From contig CAJURK010000046.1 in assembly GCA_910588745.1 (NCBI GenBank), positions 1-23,709 of the forward strand: a DNA stretch of 23,709 nt, read 5' to 3'. The notes beneath the pieces were generated by a model. It worked only from the letters and a program-made list of their open reading frames with translations. It made no database searches and had not been told where the DNA came from. Positions 23,221-23,709 of this stretch are shown here, piece after piece (the stretch's first letter is position 1; each line of letters opens with the position of its first letter). This DNA comes from an uncultured Dorea sp. Lineage in GTDB: Bacteria; Bacillota; Clostridia; Lachnospirales; Lachnospiraceae. The position numbers were made by a program, and so were the translations under genes.

Positions 23221-23251
23221 CAATCTGAATTTTTGATAAAAATTCAGATTG
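23221..23251. promoter_or_regulatory. 14-bp-arm palindrome abutting the sigma gene's ribosome site
   Basis: CAATCTGAATTTTT (23221-23234) and AAAAATTCAGATTG (23238-23251) are perfect inverted repeats with a 3-bp centre. On the minus strand the palindrome runs directly into GGAGG and the sigma-gene ATG. It is a candidate operator or RNA hairpin controlling that gene. Confidence 0.75.
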
Positions 23252-23271
23252 ACAGGTGGTGAACGCCCACT

Positions 23272-23451
23272 ATGAAATATATAAAAACAGCCGACATTTT
23301 GGAGAAAAAATCGACAACAAAAAACGCCAGCTGGTTTTTTACACCGTCTGACGCTTTTTTCAATAAATTCTATTCTTTGAAATATATCATTTACAGCCTA
23401 CAGTACCTTTGCTTTCTACATAACCTACTATCGGCGGAACTTTGTTTTTAA
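23272..23451 (+). CDS. Possible small protein, 59 residues
   Basis: ATG 23272 opens a 59-codon frame (MKYIKTADILEKKSTTKNAS ... LLSAELCF) divergent from the sigma gene. AGGTGG lies about 12 bases upstream. It runs through a terminator-like hairpin and no family is recognised, so it may be chance in AT-rich DNA. Confidence 0.2.
   Translation: MKYIKTADILEKKSTTKNASWFFTPSDAFFNKFYSLKYIIYSLQYLCFLHNLLSAELCF
23319..23360. terminator. Terminator-like imperfect hairpin
   Basis: AAAAAACGCCAG (23319-23330) pairs imperfectly with CTGACGCTTTTTT (23348-23360), with one mismatch and one bulge around a 17-nt loop. Six T residues flank it on each strand. It could end a minus-strand transcript entering from the right. 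Confidence 0.4.
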
Positions 23452-23709
23452 GAAAATTATTCTACATGTTCCTATAATTCGATTTATAACTATCCATAAT
23501 CTTATTTTTCCCCTCTCAAACAGCACTCTCTTTAGATGAATTTCCATGCATCACTATACGGAATCCATCATGCTATTACATTTTGATAATACTTTTATAT
23601 CTTATATCAAAAAATATGTTTTTCATATTTAAGAACAAAGATTTCTAAATTAAAGTAAACGGTAGATAGTGCGTACCTCGACTAGGGTGGCAAAATATGT
23701 GACAATAGA
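23452..23709. other. AT-rich region, no supported gene, right window edge
   Basis: No complete gene is visible. AAATATG (23612-23618) and CATATTT (23624-23630) form a 7-bp inverted repeat. From the edge (23709) a minus-strand frame of 19 codons, ending YFATLVEVRTIYRLL with TAA at 23650-23652, could be the 3' end of a gene outside the window, but it is too short to judge. Confidence 0.35.

Noticed and set aside
23650..23709. Minus-strand 19-codon frame at the right edge
   Set aside because: It is too short to separate from chance, so it is mentioned only within the edge region and not called as a gene.

Overview
The window looks like a chromosomal segment of a Lachnospiraceae-type Clostridia genome. 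This is inferred from the gene content: a two-RCK TrkA with TrkH, a secG-rnr-smpB cluster, a Spo0A-type DNA-binding domain, a ThrE-type exporter, AGGAGG-like ribosome sites and consensus sigma-A promoters. The species cannot be named from the sequence alone.

Layout. (1) Positions 1-1410: a VOC/glyoxalase-fold gene on the minus strand, then a consensus promoter, the tmRNA gene (ssrA) and its terminator on the plus strand. (2) Positions 1410-18410: a nearly unbroken run of minus-strand genes, transcribed from high to low coordinates. In that order they are a Sir2 deacylase, a CPBP membrane protease, TrkA and TrkH (K+ uptake), GlmM, enolase, SecG, RNase R, SmpB, a zinc-ribbon protein with an 11-residue tandem repeat, an NSS sodium symporter, a HAD phosphatase, a threonine/serine exporter, a threonine aldolase-like PLP enzyme and an aldose 1-epimerase-like protein. 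SmpB and RNase R are the protein partners of tmRNA in ribosome rescue, so all three players lie within about 9 kb, but ssrA faces the others and is separated from smpB by six genes. (3) Positions 18600-20200: an accessory-looking, AT-richer stretch with tRNA-Leu(CAG), a 12-codon ORF stub, a truncated GH25-lysozyme-like gene lacking the usual catalytic pair, and a stand-alone Spo0A C-terminal-domain gene preceded by phased 0A-box-like sequences. An unannotated structured region ending in a strong hairpin terminator follows and may be a small RNA. (4) Positions 20200-23709: the outer end of an integrative (Tn916/Tn1549-like) element with a tyrosine integrase, excisionase, MazF-type toxin without a visible antitoxin, a broken small ORF and a sigma-70 region-4 protein preceded by a 14-bp-arm palindrome. 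The element continues beyond the right edge.

The best leads are the Spo0A_C gene with its phased boxes, the three-hairpin intergenic RNA candidate next to the putative integration end, the hairpin that hides the enolase ribosome site, and the palindrome abutting the element sigma gene's ribosome site.
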